The notes under the pieces were generated by a model. That model had not been told where the DNA came from and did not search any database. It was given only the letters and a program-made list of their open reading frames with translations. Positions 7,083 through 15,090 of a stretch of 16,281 nt of DNA are shown here, one piece after another (position 1 is the stretch's first letter; each line of letters begins with the position of its first letter). The stretch comes from JAPLDP01 sp964628285 (GTDB lineage: Bacteria; Bacteroidota; Bacteroidia; Bacteroidales; JAGONC01). The DNA lies in the NCBI GenBank assembly GCA_964628285.1, contig CAZVNP010000059.1, forward strand, positions 1 to 16,281. The letters run 5' to 3'. A program made the translations under genes and the position numbers.

Positions 7083-8324
7083 TTATATTATTCTCACCAG
7101 CTTGAATTTCACTTTAATTATTTCGCCGTTTCTCAATATTTTGAGACACAGGTTACGGCCGGGATGGGAGAACAGGGTGCGGTTGATCTGGTTGAGGGTA
7201 AGGTATTTGGTGTCGCTGCCGTTGACGCCGAGCAGGATGTCGCCGGGGCGGACACCTGCCTTGGCTGCCGGAGAGCCCTGGATGCAGGAGACCACCTCGA
7301 AGCGTCGCAGGTCAGGACCGGAGGCGATGACCTGCAGACCACTGAGATTGTATTCGAAAGGCCGGCGGAAGGTGTAATTCTTTTTCAGGAATATCCGCTT
7401 GCCGGCGTAATCAAAGATGATATTGAAACGGCTGAGGATATCGCCGCCAAGCGTGCCCTGAAGGATCTCATCGTGGATGGTGTCGCTGGCAGGGTATTCG
7501 TCGGCAAAGGAGGCCGTGATATCTTTCAGTGTATATCCGCCGAGGCCGAGGTCGTCTATCCTGCCGATACATCCGTCGATGTCACCACCCAGACCACGTC
7601 CCACAACGACGTGGAGGCACCTGTCCGGGACCGGGAGTAACTCTTTTTTGCCGGCACCCAGCAGGATGGAATGACTTGCCCCCAGGTCGATCATCAGCTT
7701 GCAGCGGTATTGCCGGCCGTCGTCCATAGTGATGGTGGTGTTGAAAAAAGGCTTGTTGTTTTCAATGCTCACGGGGATGACATGGTACCGCCGCGGCGGC
7801 CTGAAATGCCGGTTATCAATGAAAGTGACGAGTTTGGAGGTGTAATCGATCCGGACGGCAAAAAAATTGAAGATCTGGTTTCCCAGGATACCCTGGACAT
7901 TCTCGCCGAGGTAACTTCTCAGATCCAGGTAATCCTCTTCAAGCACCAGCATGTTCATTCCTTTGCCCGCTATGTCCGGGAGATTCAGATCGGCGTTGTG
8001 ACTGATGAAGACGTCGACGTTCTGCTTGGTTCCCACCACCGGTATGCTCACTTTGCGGTCAAGGGTGACATGCAGGAAATCGCACAGGATCTTGTCGGTC
8101 AGGATGGTGTTGCCGACACCTGAGTCAAGGATAAACTTTAATGTCAGGAGATGGTTGATCTGCACCGGGATCACAATGAGGTTGTTGAGGTTCTCGAAAG
8201 GCATCTCCACCTTTTTTTGACTGCCGTCGAAGGTGTAGCCTATTTGCTGTGGAATTGCGGCTTCAGTCATGAAGAAGAAAAGAGCCGGCAGAACAAAATA
8301 GTATGAGATTCCGTTAGCTGGCAT
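7083..8324 (-). CDS. Secreted retropepsin-like aspartyl protease with C-terminal PDZ domain
   Basis: The 413-residue protein has a hydrophobic N-terminus (about 8-20) that looks like a signal peptide. It carries two retropepsin-type lobes in tandem. The first has the catalytic-type motif FILDSGVGNTIL with Asp67 and closes with GILGNQIFNFFAVRIDY. The second has MIDLGASHSILL with Asp213 and closes with TLGGDILSRFNIIFDY. In single-domain retropepsins two such halves come from a dimer; here one chain supplies both. Residues about 329-411 form a PDZ domain (GSPAAKAGVRPGDILLGVNG) that probably binds C-termini or substrates. The second motif reads D-L-G rather than D-S/T-G, a tolerated change in this family. 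It is expected in the periplasm or at the envelope; its substrate is unknown. A terminator follows it, so it may not belong to the GH13 operon, although it lies in the same direction. Confidence 0.85.
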   Translation of the reverse strand: MPANGISYYFVLPALFFFMTEAAIPQQIGYTFDGSQKKVEMPFENLNNLIVIPVQINHLLTLKFILDSGVGNTILTDKILCDFLHVTLDRKVSIPVVGTKQNVDVFISHNADLNLPDIAGKGMNMLVLEEDYLDLRSYLGENVQGILGNQIFNFFAVRIDYTSKLVTFIDNRHFRPPRRYHVIPVSIENNKPFFNTTITMDDGRQYRCKLMIDLGASHSILLGAGKKELLPVPDRCLHVVVGRGLGGDIDGCIGRIDDLGLGGYTLKDITASFADEYPASDTIHDEILQGTLGGDILSRFNIIFDYAGKRIFLKKNYTFRRPFEYNLSGLQVIASGPDLRRFEVVSCIQGSPAAKAGVRPGDILLGVNGSDTKYLTLNQINRTLFSHPGRNLCLKILRNGEIIKVKFKLVRII

Positions 8325-8340
8325 TTATCTGAAAATATCG

Positions 8341-8355
8341 ATCCATTGAATGGAT
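8341..8355. promoter_or_regulatory. 15-bp perfect dyad, possible operator in the divergent intergenic region
   Basis: ATCCATT and AATGGAT are exact reverse complements around a central G. The dyad sits 17 bases upstream of the protease start. On the minus strand it immediately follows, and shares one base with, TATATTTA (8355-8362), a near match to the TAnnTTTG -7 box. A dyad over the probable transcription start would suit a dimeric repressor. No regulator of this kind is encoded in the window. Confidence 0.4.
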
Positions 8356-8407
8356 AAATATAAGGCAGATTTTGATACGGTGGACGTTTTTTCACAAGAT
8401 GTCGTAA

Positions 8408-8443
8408 GGGACTCCATCCCGGAAGATTCCGGGATGGAGTCCC
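8408..8443. repeat. 36-bp near-perfect palindrome in the divergent intergenic region
   Basis: The 17-base arm GGGACTCCATCCCGGAA (8408-8424) is exactly complementary to 8427-8443, with only GA between. It is the strongest inverted repeat I found in the window. It lies between the divergent protease and trehalose-synthase-like genes, 47 bases before the chosen start of the latter. It has no T tract directly after it, so it is not a standard terminator; it could be an operator, a leader hairpin or a mobile palindromic unit. Confidence 0.85.
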
Positions 8444-8490
8444 ATCACTTATATTTATTCGTACCTTTATCCCCTCATTTTATCAACACC

Positions 8491-10230
8491 ATGGCCGATC
8501 CATCCCTCTTCGACAAGCTTAAGGATTACTGGACGGTACTCTATCCCAGCGCTTCCCTGCAGCCCCTGAAGGAGTTTATCGAAGAGATGGACGCTCTGAA
8601 AAAAAAAGTCGAACTTGAACCTCTGGAACCGTTATGGTATCAGGATGCCGTTGTTTATTCCCTGTATGTTGACCTGTTCAATAATGATTTCGGTGGTCTG
8701 ACCGCCAAGCTGGATTATCTGAAAGATCTGGGTGTAAACTGTCTGTGGCTGTTGCCCATCCTGGATTCGCCCATGCGTGATGCCGGCTTCGACATCCGGG
8801 ACTACCGCCGCATCCGCGCGGACTTGTCGGGACTGCCCCCCACTGCTTCCGATGCCGGGCGTGAGGCTGTGTTTATCCGTTTCCTCGGGCAGGCGCACCG
8901 TGCCGGCATCAGGGTCATCTTCGATGTGGCCATAAACCATACCTCCGATGAACACCCCTGGTTCACACAGGCCCGTTCATCACGCGACAATCCCTACCGC
9001 GATTATTACATCTGGAGCGACGATGACAGCCGTTATGGTGACGCCCGTATCATTTTTGAAGGCCTGTGCACCGGCAACTGGCAACAGGAGGGAGACCAGT
9101 TTTACTTTCACCGTTTCTTTGAGTTCCAGCCCGACCTCAACTACCACAACCCGCAGGTGCTCCTGGAGATGTCGCGTAATTTGCTGTACTGGCTGCAACG
9201 GGGTGTCGACGGCTTCCGTGCCGACGCCATCCCTTACCTCTGGAAGGAAGAGGGCACCAACTGCGAGAACCTGCCGCAGACACACCTGGTGGTCCGCTTC
9301 TTCAGGACGGTGCTGGACTTTTTCCGCCCCAACACCCTGCTTCTGGCCGAGGCGTGCCAGAAACCCAAAGAGGTAGTCAAATATTTCGGTGCAGGCGATG
9401 AATGTCATGCCGGGTATCATTTCCCTCTGATGCCACAGATGTTCAAGGCTCTCCATATGCATGACATCACACCCGTGCGTCATACCCTCGGCAGGTCGGT
9501 GACACCCGCCATACCTCCCGGCTGCCAGTGGTTCACCTTTCTCCGCTGTCATGATGAGTTGAGCCTTGAGCTGGTGTATGTGACGGAAGAGGACAGGAAA
9601 TACATCCACGACGCCTATTGCAGGCGGCCGGAGTGGGATTTCAGGCTCGGCCAGGGCATCTCGGCACGCCTCGCCGAGATGATGGGACGCGATCCGGCCC
9701 GGATAGCCCTGATCTATTCACTCATGCTTACCCTGCCCGGAACACCGGTCATCTATTATGGTGATGAATTCGGGAAACTGAACGACGAAGAATATTATCA
9801 TGAGATGATCAGGAAGACGGGGAAAAATGACACCCGTTTCCTGGTGCGGGGAAAGATTGACTGGAACCGCCTGGAAGCGGCCCTGAAAGATACACGAAGT
9901 TACTATAGCCGTGTTTATGTGGCACTGAGGCATCAGATCACCACACGACGTGCTCATCCCTGCTTTGGCCGCGGTGAAATGGAATGGCTCAAAGCCACCG
10001 GTCATGACAGGAACCCCATGGAAGGTGCCGCCATGTTCATCAGGACATTCCTGAATGAAAAAATATTGGTGATTCTCAACCTCACGACCTCGGAAAGGTG
10101 GGTGAAGACACCCGGTCAGATGTTGATCGGAGGTAAAAGCGATCTTCTCGGGAACAAAATAATGAGGGATGAAGACGGTTGCGTCCGTATTCGTCCTTAC
10201 GGTTATCTTTGGATAAAACTGAACGCATAA
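8491..10230 (+). CDS. Trehalose-synthase-like GH13 protein (maltose-trehalose interconversion predicted)
   Basis: The frame is open from an ATG at 8350, but those first 47 codons run through the 36-bp palindrome and resemble no protein, so I start at the ATG at 8491 (579 residues). No signal peptide, hence cytoplasmic. Strong trehalose synthase (GH13_16) signatures are INHTSDEHPWF (region I), FEFQPDLNYHNPQV, GFRADAIPYLWKEEGTNCEN with nucleophile Asp245, LLLAEACQKP with Glu287, GDECHAGYHFPLMPQMF, and RCHDELSLEL with Asp355. TreS isomerises maltose and trehalose. Oddities: the Asn of the usual NHDE is Cys, and the RTPMQW-containing stretch that normally follows GDE(I)G is replaced by a different sequence ending in RFLVRGKIDW. 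The segment that reads SNWTWDP in TreS is GNWQQEG. Activity may therefore be altered. It leads a rightward gene set with a histidine kinase and the GH65 fusion. Confidence 0.85.
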   Translation: MADPSLFDKLKDYWTVLYPSASLQPLKEFIEEMDALKKKVELEPLEPLWYQDAVVYSLYVDLFNNDFGGLTAKLDYLKDLGVNCLWLLPILDSPMRDAGFDIRDYRRIRADLSGLPPTASDAGREAVFIRFLGQAHRAGIRVIFDVAINHTSDEHPWFTQARSSRDNPYRDYYIWSDDDSRYGDARIIFEGLCTGNWQQEGDQFYFHRFFEFQPDLNYHNPQVLLEMSRNLLYWLQRGVDGFRADAIPYLWKEEGTNCENLPQTHLVVRFFRTVLDFFRPNTLLLAEACQKPKEVVKYFGAGDECHAGYHFPLMPQMFKALHMHDITPVRHTLGRSVTPAIPPGCQWFTFLRCHDELSLELVYVTEEDRKYIHDAYCRRPEWDFRLGQGISARLAEMMGRDPARIALIYSLMLTLPGTPVIYYGDEFGKLNDEEYYHEMIRKTGKNDTRFLVRGKIDWNRLEAALKDTRSYYSRVYVALRHQITTRRAHPCFGRGEMEWLKATGHDRNPMEGAAMFIRTFLNEKILVILNLTTSERWVKTPGQMLIGGKSDLLGNKIMRDEDGCVRIRPYGYLWIKLNA

Positions 10231-10251
10231 TAATCATGTGTAATTTTTAAA

Positions 10252-11508
10252 ATGACCATGCAAAAGAACATAGACCCAAAGGCATTGGATGAACGGATGA
10301 CCCTCCTGAAACAGGTCGGCATCTTCAGCGATGTGCCTGAGGCGGTGTTGAAAAACATTGCCGAAGTTTTAAAAGAGCACCGGGTGAAGAAAGAAGAGGT
10401 CATTTTCAGAATGGGCGAGCCTGGTCATTCGATGTTTATCATTGCCGATGGTTCTGTCCGTGTGCATGCGGGCGATTTTGTGATCACCCGTATGGGTGGC
10501 GGCAGGGTATTCGGCGAATACGCCCTGTTCGACAACGAAAGCCGCTCTGCCTCGGTCACCGCAGAGGCGGAGACCTGTCTGCTTGAACTGGAACGCTCCG
10601 ATTTTGAGGGCCTCATGGCAGCCAATGTCAACATCATGCAGGGCGTCGTCAGAGTCGTCGTCAGGAGGATACGCGAGATGAACGAGATGGAGCGTAAGCT
10701 GGCACAGAGCTACCTGAAGATACAGAGACAGAATGAGGAGATAGCCGCACGCAACCTGAGCATAGAGCAACAGAGCAAAGAACTGGAACAGAAAAACGAT
10801 CTGCTTAACCGGTTAAATGAAGAGAAACACCACCTCATCAACGTGCTGGCCCATGACCTGCGCAACCCCCTCACCAGCAGCCTCTGCCTGGCCGACCTTC
10901 TCAGCACACAGACCGAAGGCCTCTCAAAGGACCAGACGAGGTCACTCGAAGTGATCTATAATTCGCTCAAACGCATCAACCTGATCATCAGCCAGGTTCT
11001 CGATATCAACGAGATAGCGACAAAAAATATCGGCATCAAACCGGAGGTCATTAACCTGGAGTTGCTGCTGAAGGAAATGTCAGCCCTTTATAGCGCGGCC
11101 ATGGCACAGAAAAATATCACCCTCAGGCTGGATACACATGAACTTTATTCCAACCTGGACAGGAACTACACGGGTCTGATCTTTGAAAACCTTCTGTCGA
11201 ATGCCATCAAATTTTCTCCGCCCGACAAGACCATCACGGTGAAATTATCAGAGGCCGGTGATATGGTCCGTGTCGAGATCATCGACCAGGGTCCCGGCAT
11301 CAGCGAGGAAGATATCCGCAAACTGTATGGCAAGTACCAGAAACAGACCGATAATCAGGCTGAGAAAACAAGCGCCAACGGCATCGGCCTCTCCATTGTC
11401 AAGAAATATGTCGATGCCATGAAGGGTAAAGTAAGATGCATCAGCGAACCCGGTAAGGGCGCCACCATTGTGGTGGAATTTAAGAAATATTCGGGTAAGT
11501 CAGGCTGA
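10252..11508 (+). CDS. Soluble sensor histidine kinase with N-terminal cyclic-nucleotide-binding domain
   Basis: The 418-residue protein has no membrane segment or signal peptide. Residues about 18-135 form a cyclic-nucleotide-binding (CRP-type) domain, with FRMGEPGHSMFIIADGSV and the phosphate-binding-cassette-like FGEYALFDNESRSASV (Glu89, Arg98). A predicted coiled coil covers about 140-195. The HisKA domain has the H-box HDLRNPL with phospho-acceptor His201. The ATPase domain shows the N-box ENLLSNAIKFSP (Asn313, Asn317), the G1 box DQGPGI (345-350) and the G2 box NGIGLSIV. It should sense a cytoplasmic ligand such as cAMP, or use the domain as a nucleotide-independent switch, and phosphorylate a response regulator that is not in the window. 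It begins 21 bases after the TreS-like gene and ends 45 bases before the GH65 fusion, so it is probably in the same transcript. The start could also be the ATG two codons later. Confidence 0.9.
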   Translation: MTMQKNIDPKALDERMTLLKQVGIFSDVPEAVLKNIAEVLKEHRVKKEEVIFRMGEPGHSMFIIADGSVRVHAGDFVITRMGGGRVFGEYALFDNESRSASVTAEAETCLLELERSDFEGLMAANVNIMQGVVRVVVRRIREMNEMERKLAQSYLKIQRQNEEIAARNLSIEQQSKELEQKNDLLNRLNEEKHHLINVLAHDLRNPLTSSLCLADLLSTQTEGLSKDQTRSLEVIYNSLKRINLIISQVLDINEIATKNIGIKPEVINLELLLKEMSALYSAAMAQKNITLRLDTHELYSNLDRNYTGLIFENLLSNAIKFSPPDKTITVKLSEAGDMVRVEIIDQGPGISEEDIRKLYGKYQKQTDNQAEKTSANGIGLSIVKKYVDAMKGKVRCISEPGKGATIVVEFKKYSGKSG

Positions 11509-11553
11509 CACCTTGTACTGACGATCCGGACGGTCCTTTTCAATCTTACATAC

Positions 11554-14232
11554 ATGACGGATTACGGTTTTGATGCGGTAATTTTCGATCTCGACGGTGT
11601 CATCACCACAACCGCTCTTGTTCACAGCGCGGCATGGAAGAAGATGTTCGATGTTTATCTTAAGGAGCGCGAAGTGCGTTACGGTGAGCCTTTCCGTCCT
11701 TTCAGCCATGAACAGGATTACCTGCCCTATGTCGACGGCAAGCCGAGGTATAAGGGGGTGCAGGATTTCCTGGCCTCACGAGGCATCCGTATACCTTATG
11801 GCAATCCTGAGGACAGCGTGGACAAGGAAACCGTCTGTGCCCTGGGCAACAGGAAAAATGAGGCCTTTAACGAGGTGCTTCGCACCGAAGGAGTGGAGGT
11901 CTTTCCTTCCACCGTGGCTTTGATGGAGCAACTGAAAGTGCGGGGTATAAGGGTGGGAGTGGCGTCGTCATCAAAAAACTGCCGGGCGGTGCTTGAACGT
12001 GCCGGCCTGCAGCATCTGATCGACACACGTGTGGACGGTGAGGTGTCGGTGGTCAGGAACCTGAAAGGCAAACCTGAACCAGATATTTTTACTGCTGCCT
12101 GTGATGACCTGGGCGTGACCTATGACCGTGCCGTGGTGGTGGAAGATGCCGTGTCGGGCGTGCAGGCCGGCAGGAAAGGCAATTTCGGACTGGTGCTGGG
12201 CATCGCACGCGAACATAATGAACAAGAGCTGGAACGCAATGGCGCCGACATTGTGGTGAACGATATCGGCGCCATAGGTTTTGAAGGAATAGCCGGCTGG
12301 TTTGAAAACGGACTCGTTAACGACGGATGGATGCTGAGCTACGATGATTATGTGCCGGCAGCCGAACGTACCCGTGAAACACTGCTGACCACCGGCAACG
12401 GTTATATGGCCACCAGAGGCGCCATGGAGGAAGCCCTCCCGGGGCAGATGAATTACCCCGGCACATACATGGCCGCCGTGTATAACCGGTTGACATCAAA
12501 GGTGGCCGGCAGGGATATCGAAAATGAGGACTTTGTCAACGGCATCAACTGGCATTTCATGACTTTCAGGATAGATGACGGGGAATGGTTCGATATCAAC
12601 AAGACGGTTGTCGTGAATATCCACCGGTCGCTGGATTTCAGGAACGGCCTGCTGACGCGACAGATGGTGGTTCGCGATGAACGGGGAAGGGAAACGCGGC
12701 TTACGTCGCAGCGGATGATCAGCATGGCGATGCCTCATTTGGCTGCCGTCAGGTATTCGGTCACACCGCTGAATTATGCCGCTGAGATTGACGTCATGAG
12801 CGGATTATACGGCGATCATATCAACGGCGGCGTGGACCGTTACAAGGAACTTAACCAGCAGCATCTCAAGCCTGAGGCTGCGGGAGGTGACGGCAACCGG
12901 CAACACCTGGCGGTCACCACCACACAGTCGGGGATACGTCTGGCCGCCGCGGCCAAAATCACCGTGCGGAAGGATGGTCATGAGGTGATGCCCGGATGCC
13001 GCCATCATCATTCGCCGGGACGCTCCGAAATGGTGGTGGGAGAGGTGATGGCGACAGGCTCCACCCTGACGGTGGATAAAATCACGGCCCTTTATAAATC
13101 GACCGATCATAGTCACAACGATCCGCTGACCAATGCGCGGGATGCATTACAGTCCTGCCCTGATTTTGAACAGTTGATATCCGCTTCAGCGCGGCGCTGG
13201 AGTGACTTATGGGGTGACATGGACATCAAACTCGAAGGCGACCGTTTCGCTCAAAAGATGTTGCGCCTGCACATCTATCATACGCTGGTGACGGCCTCGC
13301 CGCACAACGCCTGGATCGATGCCGGCATTCCGGCGCGAGGCCTGCATGGCGAAGCCTACCGCGGCCACATCTTTTGGGATGAGCTTTTCATTCTGCCCTT
13401 TTATTTTGTGCATCTCCCCGCGGCAGCCCGTTCCGTCCTGATGTACCGCTACCGCCGCCTGGAAGCAGCCCGTACTTATGCCAAAGAGAACGGCTTTGAA
13501 GGAGCGATGTTCCCTTGGCAAAGCGGCAGCAGCGGCAGGGAAGAGACACAGGTCATACACCTCAACCCCGTCTCGGGCCGGTGGGATACTGATTACAGCT
13601 CACTGCAGCGTCACGTCTCCCTCGCCATAGCATACAACACCTGGTATTATTATTATATCACCGGTGATAAAGAGTTTATGAAAGAGGCAGGGCTCGAGCT
13701 GTTCTTCGACATCTCTCGCTTCTGGGCAAGCAAATGTCAGTTTAATCCTGAAACAGGACGCTACAGCATCGACAGGGTCATGGGCCCCGATGAGTTTCAC
13801 GAGAAATACCGCGATGCCACGAAAGGCGGATTGAAAGATAATGCCTATACCAATCTGATGGTGGTATGGATGTTTAAAAAAGCGGAAGAGCTTTGGAAAG
13901 AATTCGGCGTGACATCCTTGCGCAGGATCCTCGATAAAATGGGTTTGGACGAGGAGGAAATGAAAAAGTGGAGCCATATGGCGCATCATCTTAACATCGT
14001 CATTTCTGAAGATGCTATCATCGCCCAGTACGACGGTTATTTTAACCTCAAGGAACTGGAATGGGATGCTTACCGGCAAAAATACGGTAATATCTCACGT
14101 CTTGACCGTATCCTGAAGGCCGAAGGCAAATCACCGGATGAGTTTAAAGTGGCCAAACAGGCTGACACATTGATGACCTTTTACAACCTCGACAAGGAGG
14201 AAGTGGATGAGATTTTGAAGGATTTGAATTAC
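11554..14232 (+). CDS. Beta-phosphoglucomutase (HAD) fused to GH65 disaccharide phosphorylase, 3' end lost in assembly gap
   Basis: 893 codons are readable before the N run. Residues 1-about 245 are a HAD-family beta-phosphoglucomutase: motif I FDLDGV (nucleophile Asp12, Asp14), motif II VASSSKN (Ser138-Ser140), Lys173 in KGKPEPD, and motif IV VVVEDAVSG (Glu197, Asp198). From about 258 a GH65 phosphorylase follows: N-terminal super-sandwich domain (TTGNGYMATRGA), then the (alpha/alpha)6 barrel with GLHGEAYRGHIFWDE (596-610) and the catalytic acid Glu747 in MGPDEFHE. GH65 phosphorolyses maltose, trehalose or related disaccharides to beta-glucose-1-phosphate; the HAD domain would convert this to glucose-6-phosphate, so the fusion joins consecutive steps. 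Sequence stops after ILKDLNY, just before the expected HGSSLS-type phosphate-binding loop and the C-terminal beta domain. Maltose versus trehalose specificity cannot be settled from the sequence. It is cytoplasmic. Confidence 0.92.
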
Positions 14233-14332
14233 NNNNNNNNNNNNNNNNNNNNNNNNNNNNNNNNNNNNNNNNNNNNNNNNNNNNNNNNNNNNNNNNNNNN
14301 NNNNNNNNNNNNNNNNNNNNNNNNNNNNNNNN
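14233..14332. other. Assembly gap (100 N)
   Basis: This is a run of exactly 100 undetermined bases, the usual placeholder for a scaffold gap of unknown length. The GH65 protein still lacks its phosphate-binding loop and C-terminal domain, roughly 150-200 residues by family comparison, so the real gap is probably 450 bases or more. A small extra gene could also be hidden here. Confidence 0.97.
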
Positions 14333-14995
14333 ATGTTAGGTGACGTCTTATTGATCGAAGAAAAGCACCGCATAGCGGGGCAGAAGATTGTCGAGCGTAT
14401 ATTGCGCGACAGGAAACCGAAGATGATGGTCGGCATCTCAGGCGAATCGGGTTCCGGCAAGTCGGAGCTGGCCCATGTCATAGCCCGTAACCTGCGCAAG
14501 GAAGGCATCATGGCCAAACCGATACATATCGACAACTATTACCGTATCCTCCCTCTGGAACGAACGGAATGGCGAAAGGCACACGGCATCGAAAATGTCG
14601 TCGGTTATGGCGAGTATGACTGGGAGACTATCAATCATAACATCACCGACTTCAAAGAGGGGCGGAAAGCCACCATGCCGTGCGTCGACCTCGTGACGGA
14701 ACAGGTCGACACCCTCATCACCGATTTCAAAGATACCGACATGCTGATCATCGACGGTCTGTATGCCATCAAAACTGACGGCCTCGACCTGAGAGTTTTT
14801 ATCGAGCTGACCTATCACGAAACAAAAAAAGCACAGGTCATCCGCGGCAAAGAACCACAGAACGAATACCGCATGAGGGTTCTTGAGCAGGAACACAGGA
14901 TGGTGCAGGGACTGCGACCCCTTGCTGATATTCTGGTGACGAAAGAGTATGCAGTTGTGGAGCGGAAAAAGAGAGATTCATTAAAGCTTTTGTAG
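14333..14995 (+). CDS. Uridine-kinase-like P-loop kinase, substrate unknown
   Basis: The reading frame opens with an ATG directly after the N run. The N-terminal sequence (MLGDVLLIEEKHRIAG) looks like a natural start, giving 220 residues, but an upstream start cannot be excluded. The Walker A loop is GESGSGKS (37-44), Walker B-type LIIDGLYA has Asp141, and HIDNYY (65-70) matches the acceptor-site Asp region of the uridine kinase/phosphoribulokinase superfamily. The YDF..H.R stretch of true uridine kinases is replaced by VDLVTEQ, so pyrimidine nucleosides may not be the substrate. It directly follows the phosphorylase fusion and could belong to sugar metabolism, for instance phosphorylating the free sugar released by phosphorolysis; this is a guess from position only. 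It is cytoplasmic. Confidence 0.8.
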   Translation: MLGDVLLIEEKHRIAGQKIVERILRDRKPKMMVGISGESGSGKSELAHVIARNLRKEGIMAKPIHIDNYYRILPLERTEWRKAHGIENVVGYGEYDWETINHNITDFKEGRKATMPCVDLVTEQVDTLITDFKDTDMLIIDGLYAIKTDGLDLRVFIELTYHETKKAQVIRGKEPQNEYRMRVLEQEHRMVQGLRPLADILVTKEYAVVERKKRDSLKLL

Positions 14996-15047
14996 TGATG
15001 AAACTTACAGAATAAAGATGGATAAAAAGATAGAAACTCCGGCAGTA

Positions 15048-15079
15048 AACTTCATAAATTTTTATAAATTTGTGAAGTT
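15048..15079. repeat. Imperfect inverted repeat upstream of the ATPase gene
   Basis: The arms AACTTCATAAATT (15048-15060) and AATTTGTGAAGTT (15067-15079) pair at 12 of 13 positions, around six bases. The right arm contains most of the probable -7 box of the ATPase gene, so the repeat could be an operator, possibly for autoregulation. It has no T tract typical of a terminator for the kinase gene. Confidence 0.6.
15065..15072 (+). promoter_or_regulatory. Probable -7 promoter box (TAAATTTG) of the ATPase gene
   Basis: TAAATTTG is an exact match to the Bacteroidota -7 consensus TAnnTTTG and lies 18 bases before the ATG, implying a short leader. There is no clear TTTG -33 element. It suggests that the ATPase gene is transcribed independently of the sugar genes. 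Confidence 0.45.
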
Positions 15080-15090
15080 AATGTCATAAA

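Noticed and set aside
8350..8490. 47-codon N-terminal extension of the TreS-like protein
   Set aside because: It reads through the 36-bp palindrome and resembles no protein; the ATG at 8491 gives a sensible start close to the family's usual N-terminus.
11531..11547. GGAC-G-GTCC followed by TTTT after the histidine kinase gene, as a terminator
   Set aside because: The loop would be a single base and the stem only four, too weak for a credible terminator.
14233..14343. Continuation of the GH65 frame through the N run to a stop at 14343
   Set aside because: The frame across unknown bases is meaningless; the last residues come from the start of the kinase gene in another frame.
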